Below are positions 8,826-15,784 of a DNA stretch of 15,865 bases, in pieces (position 1 is the first letter of the stretch; every line of letters begins with the position of its first letter). Position numbers and translations under genes: made by a program. This stretch comes from Phycisphaerae bacterium (GTDB lineage: Bacteria; Planctomycetota; Phycisphaerae; Tepidisphaerales; Tepidisphaeraceae): assembly GCA_030448225.1 (NCBI GenBank), contig JAUJNJ010000110.1, positions 1-15,865 of the forward strand, given 5' to 3'. Below the pieces are notes generated by a model that was not told where the DNA came from, did no database searches, and saw only the letters and a list, made by a program, of their open reading frames with translations.

Positions 8826-9602
8826 TCAAACCGTCGGCCGCAGCGTGTTCGAGTGGTCGAGCGCGCCGAAGCGGCGGTTGCGGGCGGCGAAGGGCGCGGA
8901 TGGCGTCGTGCAGGTCGGCGACGCCGAAGTCGGGCCAGAGGACGGGACTGACGAACAGCTCGGCGTAGCTGATCTGCCACAGGAGGTAGTTGCTGATCCG
9001 CATCTCGCCGGCCGTGCGGACGAGCAGGTCGGGGTCCGGCATGCCGGCGGTGTACAGGTGCGACGCGATCGTCGACTCGCCGACGTCCTCCGGCCGCAGG
9101 TCGCCGGCCCGCACCTTCTCGGCGATCGCGCGGACGGCGTCGACGATCTCGGTCCGGCTGCCGTAGTTCAGCCGCGAGCACGAGCGTCAGCCCGTCGTTG
9201 TGCTTCGTCTCCTCGAGCGTCCGCTCGACCTCCGCCAGCACCGGCTCCGGCAGGTGCTCGAGCCGGCCGATCTGCCGGAATCGGATGTTGTGCTCCATCA
9301 TCGTGGCGCGCTCGCTGCGGAGGTACTCGATGTACATCCCCATCAGGAACGACACCTCGTTGACCGGCCGCTTCCAGTTCTCGATCGAGAACGAGTAGAG
9401 CGTGAGGAAGTCCGGCCCGCCGCGACCCTTCCGCAGGCGGGGCGCATTCGGTGACGACGTCGGACCGTGCGGGCGCCCTGCTGGTGCCCGCGGACGCGCC
9501 CAGCCCGCTGCACGGCCCACCGGCCGTTGCCGTCCATGATCACCGCGACGTGGCGCGGATCTTCTCCGGGGGCACGTCGTCCAGCAGGTCGGGTTCCACC
9601 AT
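8826..9602 (-). CDS. uppS: Isoprenyl transferase, undecaprenyl diphosphate synthase (frameshifted)
   Basis: The enzyme adds isopentenyl units to farnesyl diphosphate in cis to give the C55 carrier lipid of peptidoglycan and O-antigen synthesis. The pieces in order are: start [16 protein letters not shown] (ATG at 9602), [12 protein letters not shown] with the catalytic Asp of the DGNGRWA motif, [57 protein letters not shown] with the RTxGExRxSN signature, [14 protein letters not shown], and the C-terminus [18 protein letters not shown] with TGA at 8826. Some 259 codons is the normal size. The frame changes at least four times (near 9555, 9450, 9180 and 8875). Because the enzyme is essential, sequence error is the likely cause. 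Confidence 0.9.
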
Positions 9603-9691
9603 GGCGGGGAATGATTGTGGGCGCGGGGCAGGCGAATGCAAGGCGGGCGGACGCGGCGTCCCGCGGTGGTGGGAAGGATGAGGCGTCGCTA

Positions 9692-10395
9692 TCAGATGCC
9701 CGGCACACGGAGCCGGATCAACAGGTCGTTCAACGCGTCACGCCCAGCTTCCGGGAGCGTGCTCGCCTCGTGGACGGCCTGAACGCAGCCGCTCGTACTG
9801 CCCTGATGCAACGCCATGTCGGCGTCGGCGAGCGTCGATTGCTCCGGTCCCGCGAGTTTGCGGCGGACGAGGTCGGCCACGTGCGGCAGGCGGAACGACT
9901 CGTTCAGCCGCAGCACGTTCCTCGACCTCGGAACATGAGGTGGATGCCGGTGAGCAGCACGCAGACGTACAGCAGCGGCTTCCGGCGGGGCCGCTCCTTC
10001 TCGAACAGCCGCCACTGCGTCTCGGCGAAGCCGAAGTAGTGGTGGGCGTGGTGCTTCGTCACGCACCCCTTTGCGATTTCCTTCAACTCGGCGTGCTCCG
10101 GCGTCGTGTGCAGCACGAGCGGCGAGTAAAGCTGTTCGAGGACGTAGCCGTTCTTCCTGAGCAGCAGCGCGAAGAACTTCTTGGCGTCATGGGTGACGGC
10201 CCGTCGCGGACGCCGGACGTTTCCACCGTCTCGCGACCCTCGTCGAGTCCCACCACCTCGCGGACGGGAAGGACGTGCCGAGGTCGAAGTCCGAATCTGG
10301 CGATGGGAAGCCGTAGAGGTGCGCGCTGATCGTGACGAAGAGCAGGCAGTAGGGTGCTCGGTGATCGTCCGCGTTGGTCTCGGGTCCTTGAGCAT
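9692..10395 (-). CDS. RlaP-like nucleotidyltransferase A (DNA polymerase beta superfamily)
   Basis: Reading across frames from the ATG at 10395 gives [20 protein letters not shown] followed by FDLG, where the DSDFD acidic pair after a G/A-x-x-YG stretch is the metal site of pol-beta-type nucleotidyltransferases. It continues with [106 protein letters not shown] and [14 protein letters not shown]. This whole-length pattern fits Pfam PF10127 (RlaP, named for association with RNA ligases). Its substrate is unknown. Small in-frame losses are also apparent, for instance after DFDLG and after GIHLM. It lies 89 bp before uppS and is followed upstream by a second, related gene. Confidence 0.75.
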
Positions 10396-10559
10396 CGTTA
10401 CCCGGCTCCAGGTCTCTGGAATACGGACGCCTCGTCAAAGATCGCGGACGGTGCGACCCCCAGCCGCGACCAGCGCCCGCTCCAGCGCGGAGTTGGGCTT
10501 CGTAGGCGGCAGGACGCCCGCACTCGGGGCAGTTCCTGGCGCTGCGGTCCAGCAGGTCG

Positions 10560-10716
10560 TTACGCACCGACCTCATCCGCGGTCACGCCGCCCACGATGA
10601 CGTACGGCGGCCGCTTCGCCCGCGGCGACACGAGGTCGGCGTATCGCTCGAACTCACCGCGAAGGATCTTGATGGAAATCGAGGCGAAACGTAATGTCGA
10701 GCATGTCGATGCCCAT
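10560..10716 (-). CDS. Small acyl-carrier-like protein fragment
   Basis: The ATG at 10716 gives MGIDMLDITFRLD; after one frame change comes IKILRGEFERYADLVSPR and VIVGGVTADEV, ending at TAA 10560-10562. The style (a hydrophobic amphipathic first helix, then an IK-x-x-RGEFE loop and TADEV) recalls short acyl-carrier-like proteins of planctomycetes, but the Ser attachment site cannot be identified and 52 codons is short. Further minus-strand pieces down to 10396, including RNCPECGRPA with a CPxCG zinc-ribbon look, may belong to the same gene or to another. I cannot resolve this. Confidence 0.25.
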
Positions 10717-10733
10717 GAAGCCCCTTCACCGCC

Positions 10734-11538
10734 TCACGTCACCTGCGCGCGCTGCACGAGCGGCGCATTTACGCGGTCATAGTCCGGCTCCTCCTCTCGG
10801 CGGCGGCGTCGAGCTGCTTGTGGAGTTCGAGCCGCCAGGCGTCGATCTCCTCGAACGACGCTCGCCGCGCTTGGTCGCCAGCAGCGCGCGCGATGGCCGG
10901 CCCGACGTGGACCCACCGCAACTCCAGCACCGTGATGCCCGCCAGCAGCAGGCGGATCAGGTGCATGACGTGCTTCATCCGGCACCGCTCCAGATCTTCT
11001 TGAACTGGCTCAGGACGTAGCCGTTGTACGTCTGGTAGACCGTGCGGGAGAGGAACGACGACCGCATGTTGAGCCGCCGCGGCGTCGCGTGCTACGCTCA
11101 GCGCACGTGAGGAACTTCTGCATCTCCCAGTACGTCTCCTCCGCGTCCGGATTCTCCAACTGCTCCGGCACGCCGTGAGCGACCAGTGTCGGCGGGCGGC
11201 AGGTAGACGCCGCGGCGGTCGGTGTCAGATTGTTCGTCGTCCAAGCCGTAGGCGCGGGAGCCGATCACGCAGCGGTAGATCACGTGGGAATACAGGTCGT
11301 ACTCCGTCGACCGCGTCGCCGGCGTCGCGGCCGACCTCGCCGGCCTTGTACTGCGAGAGGATCGACAGTTCCCGCCGCACGAACGTCGCCTCCAGCCCGT
11401 CGGGGAACCGGACGCGGTAGCGGTGCCAGTAGTCGCCCGGCGCTGCGTGATCATGCCGTGCTGCGGGTGGGCGGCCCCGTCGGTCGGGGACCTGCGTGCC
11501 GACCGGCACGATCAGGGGCTGCGATCGGAAACGGACAT
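10734..11538 (-). CDS. RlaP-like nucleotidyltransferase B with N-terminal extension (frameshifted)
   Basis: From the ATG at 11538 (MSVSDRSP) the pieces read VPVGTQVP, then DYWHRYRVRFPDGLEATFVR with RELSILSQYK as an N-terminal domain of about 65 residues. The nucleotidyltransferase core follows: YRCVIGSRAYGLDDEQSDTD, with RRGVYLPPAD after it, where SDTD is the metal site. Later pieces are VPEQLENPDAEETYWEMQKF, LNMRSSFLSRTVYQTYNGYV, LSQFKKI, MKHVMHLIRLLLAGITVLE, FEEIDAWRLELHKQLDAA and the end DYDRVNAPLVQRAQVT (TGA 10734-10736). The family is PF10127, as for the neighbouring gene A. Besides frame changes, some 20 residues after QKFLT and about 10 after FKKI seem to be missing when compared with family members as I remember them. 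It is either a poorly assembled stretch or a decaying gene. Confidence 0.7.
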
Positions 11539-11687
11539 CGGTTGCCTCGGGAGCGGCGATGCGCGGACGCGCCGTCAGACTAATTCGTGAAACTGGATGG
11601 GCGGCGGAACGCGATCACCCGACGCCCGCGGAACAGCGGTCGGGGGACGCGACACTGCTCAAGATCGAATCGCTAAAACGGCCACGC

Positions 11688-11704
11688 GCCGCTCTGCGAG
11701 CGGC
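11688..11704 (-). terminator. Possible cimA terminator hairpin
   Basis: GCCGCTC and GAGCGGC form a 7-bp stem with a 3-base loop, 41 bp past the cimA stop codon on the minus strand. Four Ts follow, but about 10 bases after the stem, so termination may be weak. Confidence 0.3.
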
Positions 11705-11744
11705 GGCTGAACGGGGCGGACGTGCGGTCCGCGACGCGCCACGC

Positions 11745-13343
11745 CTATCCCTGCTGGGCTTCCCCGACGTGGATCAGGTGGTACTCGCGCGCGTCGGACC
11801 AGCGCGCCAGCTCGCGTCGATGATGTTCTCGCTCACGCCGATCGTGCCGAAGATCTCCTTCGTGCCGTCGCCCCGGTCGCGGCGGCACTCGATCACGACG
11901 CGGACGCGGGCGGCCGTCTCCTCCTTGGAGTTGATCACGCACCTTGTAGTCCAGCAGGTGCACGTCGGCGATCGCCGGGTAATGGTCGCGCGCCGCGCGG
12001 CGGAGCGCGCCGTCGAGCGCGTTGACCGGGCCGTCCCCCTCGGCCACGCAGTGCTCGGCCTTGTCGTTCACGTGGAGCTTCACCGACGCCTCGGAGATCG
12101 GGCTGGCCGCGTCCGCGAGCGCAGGACGATCACGCGGTAGTGGTCCAGCACGAAGAACCGCCGGTACCGCCCGATCTCCTTCCGCAGCATCAGCTCGAAG
12201 CTCGCCTCGGCGGCCTCGAACTGGTAGCCGGCGTTCTCCAGGTCCTGCACGCGCGCCAGCACCCGCTTGAGGACGGCCTTGTCGGACTCGATGTCGAACT
12301 TCTTGCCCGCCTTGGCGGCGATGTTCGATTGGCCGGACAGCTCGCTGACGATCACCTTGCGCGTGTTGCCGACCTGCTCGGGGAGACGTGCTCGTAGGTG
12401 CTGGCGTCCTTCTGCACCGCGTGCACGTGCATGCCCCCTTGTGCGCGAACGCACTGCTGCCGACGTACGGCTGGCCGGGGCTGAGATTCATGTTGGCCGT
12501 CTCGTAGACGAAGCGGCTGGCCTCGGTGAGGTGGCGCAGGTTGTCCGGGCCCTCGAGGCAGTCGAGGCCGTACTTCAGGCGCAGGTTGACGACGAGCGGG
12601 ATCAGGTCCATGTTGCCGCACCGCTCGCCGACGCCGTTCATCGTGCCCTGCGCGTGGCCCGCGCCGGCGCGGACGGCGACCCGCGCGTTTGCCAGCGCGA
12701 GCCCGGCGTCGGTGTGCGTGTGGATGCCGATCTTCGCGTCGCTCTGCTGCCGCACGGCCGTGACGGCCTCCTCGACCTGCTCGGGCATCGTGCCGCCGTT
12801 GGTGTCGCAGAGGCACAGGACCGACGCGCCCGCCTCCTGCGCCGCCGCGAGCGTGCGCAGCGCGTAGGCCCGGTCGGCGTGAAAAGCGTCGAAGAAGTGC
12901 TCCGCGTCGTAGACGACCTGCCGCCCGGCGCTCTTCATGAGGCGCACCGAGTCGCCGATCATTTTCACGTTCTCCTCGAGCGAGACGTTCATCACCCGCT
13001 CGACCTGGGACGGGCTGGTCTTGCCGACGAGCGTGACGACCGGCGTCTCGGCCTCGAGCAGGGCCCGCATGCCCGGGTCCTCCTCGGCGCGCACGCCGCG
13101 GCGGCGGGTCATGCCGAAGGCGGCGACCTTGGCGTGCTTGAGCTTCATCTCGCGCACGTCGCGGAAGAAGGCGGCGTCCTTCGGGTTAGAGAGCGGGAAG
13201 CCCCCCTCGATGTAATCGACGCCGAGCTCGTCGAGCCGGCGGGCGATCATCAGCTTGTCCTGGAGCGAGAGGTTGAACCCCTCGCCCTGCGTGCCGTCGC
13301 GAAGGGTGGTGTCGTAGATCTCGATGCGGCGCCGGTCGCTCAT
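11745..13343 (-). CDS. cimA: (R)-citramalate synthase (frameshifted in C-terminal half)
   Basis: CimA joins pyruvate and acetyl-CoA to (R)-citramalate, the first step of threonine-independent isoleucine synthesis. The start ATG (13343) has AAGGGA about eight bases before it. The catalytic TIM barrel begins with EIYDTTLRDGTQGEGFNLS (DTTLRDG at 11-17); CDTNGGTMP (180-187) and GIHTHTDAG with metal ligands H208 and H210 follow, then GTMNGVGERCGNMDLIPLV. After a frame change near 12430 come AVQKDASTYEHV, GNTRKVIVSELSGQSNIAAK and GYQFEAAEASFELMLRKEIG. After a change near 12115 comes the LeuA-type regulatory domain (ISEASVKLHVNDKAEHCVAE and DGPVNALDGALR). A last change near 11940 leads to the TAG at 11745. 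The order EAAEASFELM before a LeuA dimer domain distinguishes CimA from isopropylmalate synthase. Expression is probably controlled by the upstream attenuator. Confidence 0.88.
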   Translation of the reverse strand: MSDRRRIEIYDTTLRDGTQGEGFNLSLQDKLMIARRLDELGVDYIEGGFPLSNPKDAAFFRDVREMKLKHAKVAAFGMTRRRGVRAEEDPGMRALLEAETPVVTLVGKTSPSQVERVMNVSLEENVKMIGDSVRLMKSAGRQVVYDAEHFFDAFHADRAYALRTLAAAQEAGASVLCLCDTNGGTMPEQVEEAVTAVRQQSDAKIGIHTHTDAGLALANARVAVRAGAGHAQGTMNGVGERCGNMDLIPLVVNLRLKYGLDCLEGPDNLRHLTEASRFVYETANMNLSPGQPYVGSSAFAHKGACTCTRCRRTPAPTSTSPRAGRQHAQGDRQRAVRPIEHRRQGGQEVRHRVRQGRPQAGAGARAGPGERRLPVRGRRGELRADAAEGDRAVPAVLRAGPLPRDRPALADAASPISEASVKLHVNDKAEHCVAEGDGPVNALDGALRRAARDHYPAIADVHLLDYKVRDQLQGGDGRPRPRRDRVPPRPGRRHEGDLRHDRREREHHRRELARWSDAREYHLIHVGEAQQG

Positions 13344-13375
13344 GGCGGCTATCCCTTTCTCACGGAAGTCGGAAT

Positions 13376-13453
13376 CCAGTAGCCAGTAGCCAGTAGGAAA
13401 TGATGCTGTCAGGGCAGGCTGCCTTGGCCGTCTTCTACTTGCTACTGACTACT
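13376..13453. repeat. Tandem heptamer repeat CAGTAGC with inverted copy
   Basis: CAGTAGC is repeated (13377-13396), and an imperfect inverted version (CTACTTGCTACTGACTACT) lies at 13435-13453. Together they can form a hairpin in the cimA leader between the terminator and the start codon. Repeats of 7-base units recall the STRR elements known from cyanobacteria. Confidence 0.7.
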
Positions 13454-13470
13454 CTTCCACTCCCCAAACG

Positions 13471-13547
13471 AAAAAACCCTGCCGCCTGGGCAGGGCTGAT
13501 CGGTTCGAAGTCTGCGTCCACGCGCGCGATCGGCGGCCCTACCCAGG
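13471..13547 (-). promoter_or_regulatory. Transcription attenuator of cimA: antiterminator and terminator
   Basis: On the minus strand, CCCTGCC (13495-13489) pairs with GGCAGGG (13483-13477) over a 5-base loop and is followed by six Ts (13476-13471), a typical intrinsic terminator 128 bp before the cimA start. An earlier segment, CCTGGGTAGGGC (13547-13536), pairs over 12 bp with GCCCTGCCCAGG (13496-13485), with only one G-U wobble. It takes up the whole 5' arm of the terminator, so the two structures exclude each other. The leader stop codon lies inside the earlier segment. The pairing is seen in the sequence; the regulation is inferred. Confidence 0.65.
13477..13496 (-). terminator. Intrinsic terminator in the cimA leader
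   Basis: A 7-bp GC-rich stem (extendable by a G-U and an A-U pair) with a CAGGC loop, directly followed on the minus strand by TTTTTT at 13476-13471. It lies upstream of cimA, not downstream of a gene, which suggests conditional termination. Confidence 0.75.
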
Positions 13548-13598
13548 TTGTCCTGCGGTAATCGTCAGCGGCCGAATGGTCTGCGGGCTCGTGGTCAC
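13539..13598 (-). CDS. Putative cimA leader peptide (19 residues)
   Basis: A GTG at 13598 opens MTTSPQTIRPLTITAGQPG, ending at TAG 13541-13539. Five Thr, two Ile (positions 8 and 13) and one Leu codon are present. Both Ile codons are ATT, which is less expected than ATC in this GC-rich DNA. The GTG is seven bases after the predicted -10 box, so the mRNA could be leaderless. A ribosome waiting at Ile13 would leave the antiterminator segment from 13547 onward free, while one at the stop codon would cover it. An ATG nine bases... upstream in the same frame (13610) overlaps the -10 box and is unlikely to be transcribed. Confidence 0.45.
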   Translation of the reverse strand: MTTSPQTIRPLTITAGQPG

Positions 13599-13605
13599 GG
13601 GCAAG

Positions 13606-13633
13606 ATCATAGCACGGGCCGCCAACGCGTCAA
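13606..13633 (-). promoter_or_regulatory. Sigma70-type promoter of cimA
   Basis: TTGACG (13633-13628) and TATGAT (13611-13606) match the -35 and -10 consensus in five of six bases each, with a 16-base spacer. The expected transcript start is near 13598-13599, about 255 bases before the cimA ATG. It is the best promoter match I found in the window. Confidence 0.65.
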
Positions 13634-13664
13634 CGGCCTCGGGTGCCAGCGGGGCGGCGATTGG

Positions 13665-13690
13665 ATGCAACCGCAGAGACGCGGAGACGC
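13665..13690 (+). repeat. Octamer repeat GAGACGCG, left arm of inverted pair
   Basis: These 26 bases are the exact reverse complement of 13852-13877. Further GAGGCAGACGCGGAG repeats follow up to about 13707. The spacer of about 160 bp holds no recognised gene. Confidence 0.85.
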
Positions 13691-13851
13691 GGAGGCAGAC
13701 GCGGAGAGTTCCTATGGCGATCTCTGGCGGACGATGAGCCATAGGCGGAGTCGCGAAGGCAGGGCGTGAGATGAGCAGTTTTCTGCGTGCCTTGGTGCGT
13801 CAGCCGTTAGGCTTCGTCGACACGATGAACTGACTCTCTCCTCCGACCTCT

Positions 13852-13877
13852 GCGTCTCCGCGTCTCTGCGGTTGCAT
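13852..13877 (-). repeat. Octamer repeat, right arm of inverted pair
   Basis: Exact inverted copy of 13665-13690, ending 25 bp before the cupredoxin stop codon. The pair could fold into a long hairpin that ends cupredoxin transcription, or mark the ends of a small mobile element. Confidence 0.85.
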
Positions 13878-13902
13878 TTTCCGGCGGGGCGCACAAGCGG
13901 CG

Positions 13903-14235
13903 CTACTTCCCCGCCTTTACGATCACAGTCCCCTTCATCCGCGGGTGGTGGTCGCAGTGGTACTTGAACTTGCCCGGTTCGCCGAACGTGTGGCGGAACG
14001 TCTTGCCGGCGGCAATCTCGCCGGAGCGGAACGCGCCCTCCTCGGCCACGACGGTATGGCCTCGGTCGTCGTCGTTCGTCCAGATGACGGTGTCGCCCGG
14101 CTCGACCTGCACGGTCGCCGGCGCGTATTTTAGCGACTTGATCGACACCGAGACCTTCCGCCCCTCCTTCGCCCACGACGGCGTCGCCGCGGCCAGCAGG
14201 GCGGCGGCAAGCACCGCCAGCACGACCGACCGCAT
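13903..14235 (-). CDS. Secreted cupredoxin (blue copper protein, plastocyanin/amicyanin type)
   Basis: From the ATG at 14235 the protein has 110 residues. The signal peptide MRSVVLAVLAAALLAAATPS is followed by a likely cut after SWA (residue 22). The mature part is one cupredoxin domain: VEPGDTVIWTNDD (45-57), copper ligand H60 in RGHTV, then YHCDHHPRMKG with ligands C94, H97 and M100. C-x2-H-x2-M is the short loop of amicyanin-like proteins. Such proteins carry electrons outside the cytoplasmic membrane, often to oxidases or dehydrogenases. An in-frame ATG at 14343 with GGAGA before it would add 36 Pro-rich residues ahead of the signal peptide, which would spoil export; I prefer the shorter form. 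No redox partner gene is nearby. Confidence 0.85.
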   Translation of the reverse strand: MRSVVLAVLAAALLAAATPSWAKEGRKVSVSIKSLKYAPATVQVEPGDTVIWTNDDDRGHTVVAEEGAFRSGEIAAGKTFRHTFGEPGKFKYHCDHHPRMKGTVIVKAGK

Positions 14236-14484
14236 CGCCCTGTGCCGCCACGGGTCGACCGCCGGGCGCGGCGGGGCCCCATGCGGCGGGCCGGCGTCGG
14301 CGGGCGGGGTCGAATTCGAGGGTGCGATCCACAACCTTCTCATAAGCTCTCCACGGCGTCAGACACGCCCGCCCCGGCGCGGTGAGGCCCGCCCGGCGGC
14401 GCCGACCGGTTTATCATCGCTCGAAAGCGGCGTGCTTCTACGGTAAAAATCAGGCGACCCATCCCGCCGGCGGGGGCTAAACCT

Positions 14485-15765
14485 ATGTCGGAAAAGATCA
14501 TCCGCGACCCGGTGCACGACGTGATCGCGTTCCGCACCGAGTCCCCCGTCGACGCATTGCTCTTCCGGCTCATCAACGCCGCCGAGTTCCAGCGCCTCCG
14601 CCGGATCCGCCAACTCGGCATGGCCCACCTCGCCTATCCCGGCGCCGACCACTCCCGCTACAGCCACAGCTTAGGAGTGATGGAGACGGCGCGGCAGATC
14701 ATCAACCAGCTCCGCCGGAGCTTCCCGATCGACGAGGCCGAGGAGACGATCTGCCTCGCCGCGTCGCTCCTGCACGACCTGGGGCACGGCCCGTTCAGCC
14801 ACGTGTTCGAGCGCGTCAGCGGGCTCGATCACGAGGACCTGACGAGCCGCATCATCCGCGACGACGAAAGCGACGTACACCGCCTGCTCGTCGAGCACGA
14901 CCCGCAGTTGCCCGCGCTCGTGCTCGACCTGCTCGGCGGCAAGGCCGGGCGGCCGTACTTCTGCGACATCCTCGCCAGCCAGCTCGACGCCGACCGCTTC
15001 GACTACCTGCTGCGCGACAACCTCATGACCGGCAGCGGCTACGGCGATTACGACCTGGAGTGGCTGCTCCACGCGCTCACGGTCGACGAGGCGACCGGCC
15101 GGCTGGCGGTGACGTGGAAGGGCGTCAGCGCGGTGGAGGCGTACCTCCAGTCGCGGTACCACATGTACCGCAACGTCTACTTCCACAAGGTCGTCCGCAG
15201 CGCCGAGGGGATGGTGAAGCTCGCGCTCCAGCGGGCCAAGCGCTTAGCCGTGCAGGATCGTCTCGGCTGGCCGCCGCGCGACCACCCCGTCTACAAGGCC
15301 CTCGTGGGGCAGACGCTGTCGATCGAGGAGTTCACCGATTTCGACGACGTGTCGGTGCTCCACTGCTTCAAGCTCTGGTCGAAGTCCGAGGACGGCCCGC
15401 TCGCCCGCCTGTGCCACGGGCTGCTGTTCCGCCGGGTGTTCAAGACGATCGACCTGACCCTCCGCCAGGACCCGACGCAGGCGCGGGCGTCGCTCGTGGC
15501 GGCCGAGGCGACGATCGCGGCGGCGGGGGGCGACCCGCGGTACGAGGTCTTCCTCGATGAGCCGAACGACACCCCCTACGAGGCCGACCACGCCGACCCC
15601 TGCGGCGGCGCCACCGAGATCATGGTCCGAGGCGCCGACGGCCGACTCACGCCGCTGACCAACCTCTCGCCGCTGCCCGCCGCCCTCAACCGCCGGCTGA
15701 TGTTCCGGCGCATCCACGTGAGCCCGGAGTACCACGGAGTGGTGGAGGGGGTGGTGTTGGGGTGA
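14485..15765 (+). CDS. HD-domain phosphohydrolase (dGTPase/SAMHD1-like, COG1078)
   Basis: This is a 426-residue protein with an intact frame. The start ATG has a GGCGGGGG stretch about eight bases before it. The metal-binding H...HD...D set is complete: H61 in RYSHSLGV, H97-D98 in LLHDLGHGPFSH and Asp168/170 in QLDADRFDYLLRD. IIRDPVHDVI at the N-terminus and EFQRLRRIRQLG (34-45) are typical of COG1078. Members hydrolyse deoxynucleoside triphosphates to nucleoside and triphosphate in the cytoplasm, which adjusts nucleotide pools or limits phage; the substrate here is not proven. The C-terminal 150 residues are less conserved. It is divergent from the cupredoxin gene, with about 140-250 bp between them. 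TAAAAAT at 14444-14450 might be part of its promoter, but no -35 box fits. Confidence 0.9.
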   Translation: MSEKIIRDPVHDVIAFRTESPVDALLFRLINAAEFQRLRRIRQLGMAHLAYPGADHSRYSHSLGVMETARQIINQLRRSFPIDEAEETICLAASLLHDLGHGPFSHVFERVSGLDHEDLTSRIIRDDESDVHRLLVEHDPQLPALVLDLLGGKAGRPYFCDILASQLDADRFDYLLRDNLMTGSGYGDYDLEWLLHALTVDEATGRLAVTWKGVSAVEAYLQSRYHMYRNVYFHKVVRSAEGMVKLALQRAKRLAVQDRLGWPPRDHPVYKALVGQTLSIEEFTDFDDVSVLHCFKLWSKSEDGPLARLCHGLLFRRVFKTIDLTLRQDPTQARASLVAAEATIAAAGGDPRYEVFLDEPNDTPYEADHADPCGGATEIMVRGADGRLTPLTNLSPLPAALNRRLMFRRIHVSPEYHGVVEGVVLG

Positions 15766-15784
15766 ATGGGACGGAGAGTCCCAT
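15766..15784. terminator. 7-bp hairpin after the HD gene
   Basis: ATGGGAC (15766-15772) and GTCCCAT (15778-15784) form a perfect stem with a GGAGA loop right after the stop codon. No T-tract follows, so it is a weak terminator candidate. It overlaps the start of the next open frame. Confidence 0.35.

Noticed and set aside
7733..9520. Minus-strand open frame of 595 codons across uppS, the gap and cdsA
   Set aside because: Only its first part matches uppS; the rest is Arg/Pro-rich and out of frame with the cdsA coding pieces. GC-rich DNA has few stop codons.
10734..11538. A and B as a recent tandem duplication or assembly duplicate
   Set aside because: The two share only family-level motifs, and their DNA is not repeated.
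12267..13382. Plus-strand open frame of 371 codons opposite cimA
   Set aside because: It mirrors the cimA frame and has no family features; the minus-strand protein is clearly CimA.
13490..13520. GGTTCGAAGTC resembling a tRNA T-loop
   Set aside because: No matching acceptor stem, anticodon arm or D-loop is found on either side.
13539..13742. Minus-strand 67-codon open frame as a gene
   Set aside because: Its first two thirds run through the octamer repeat and the promoter; only the last 19 codons make sense, as a leader peptide.
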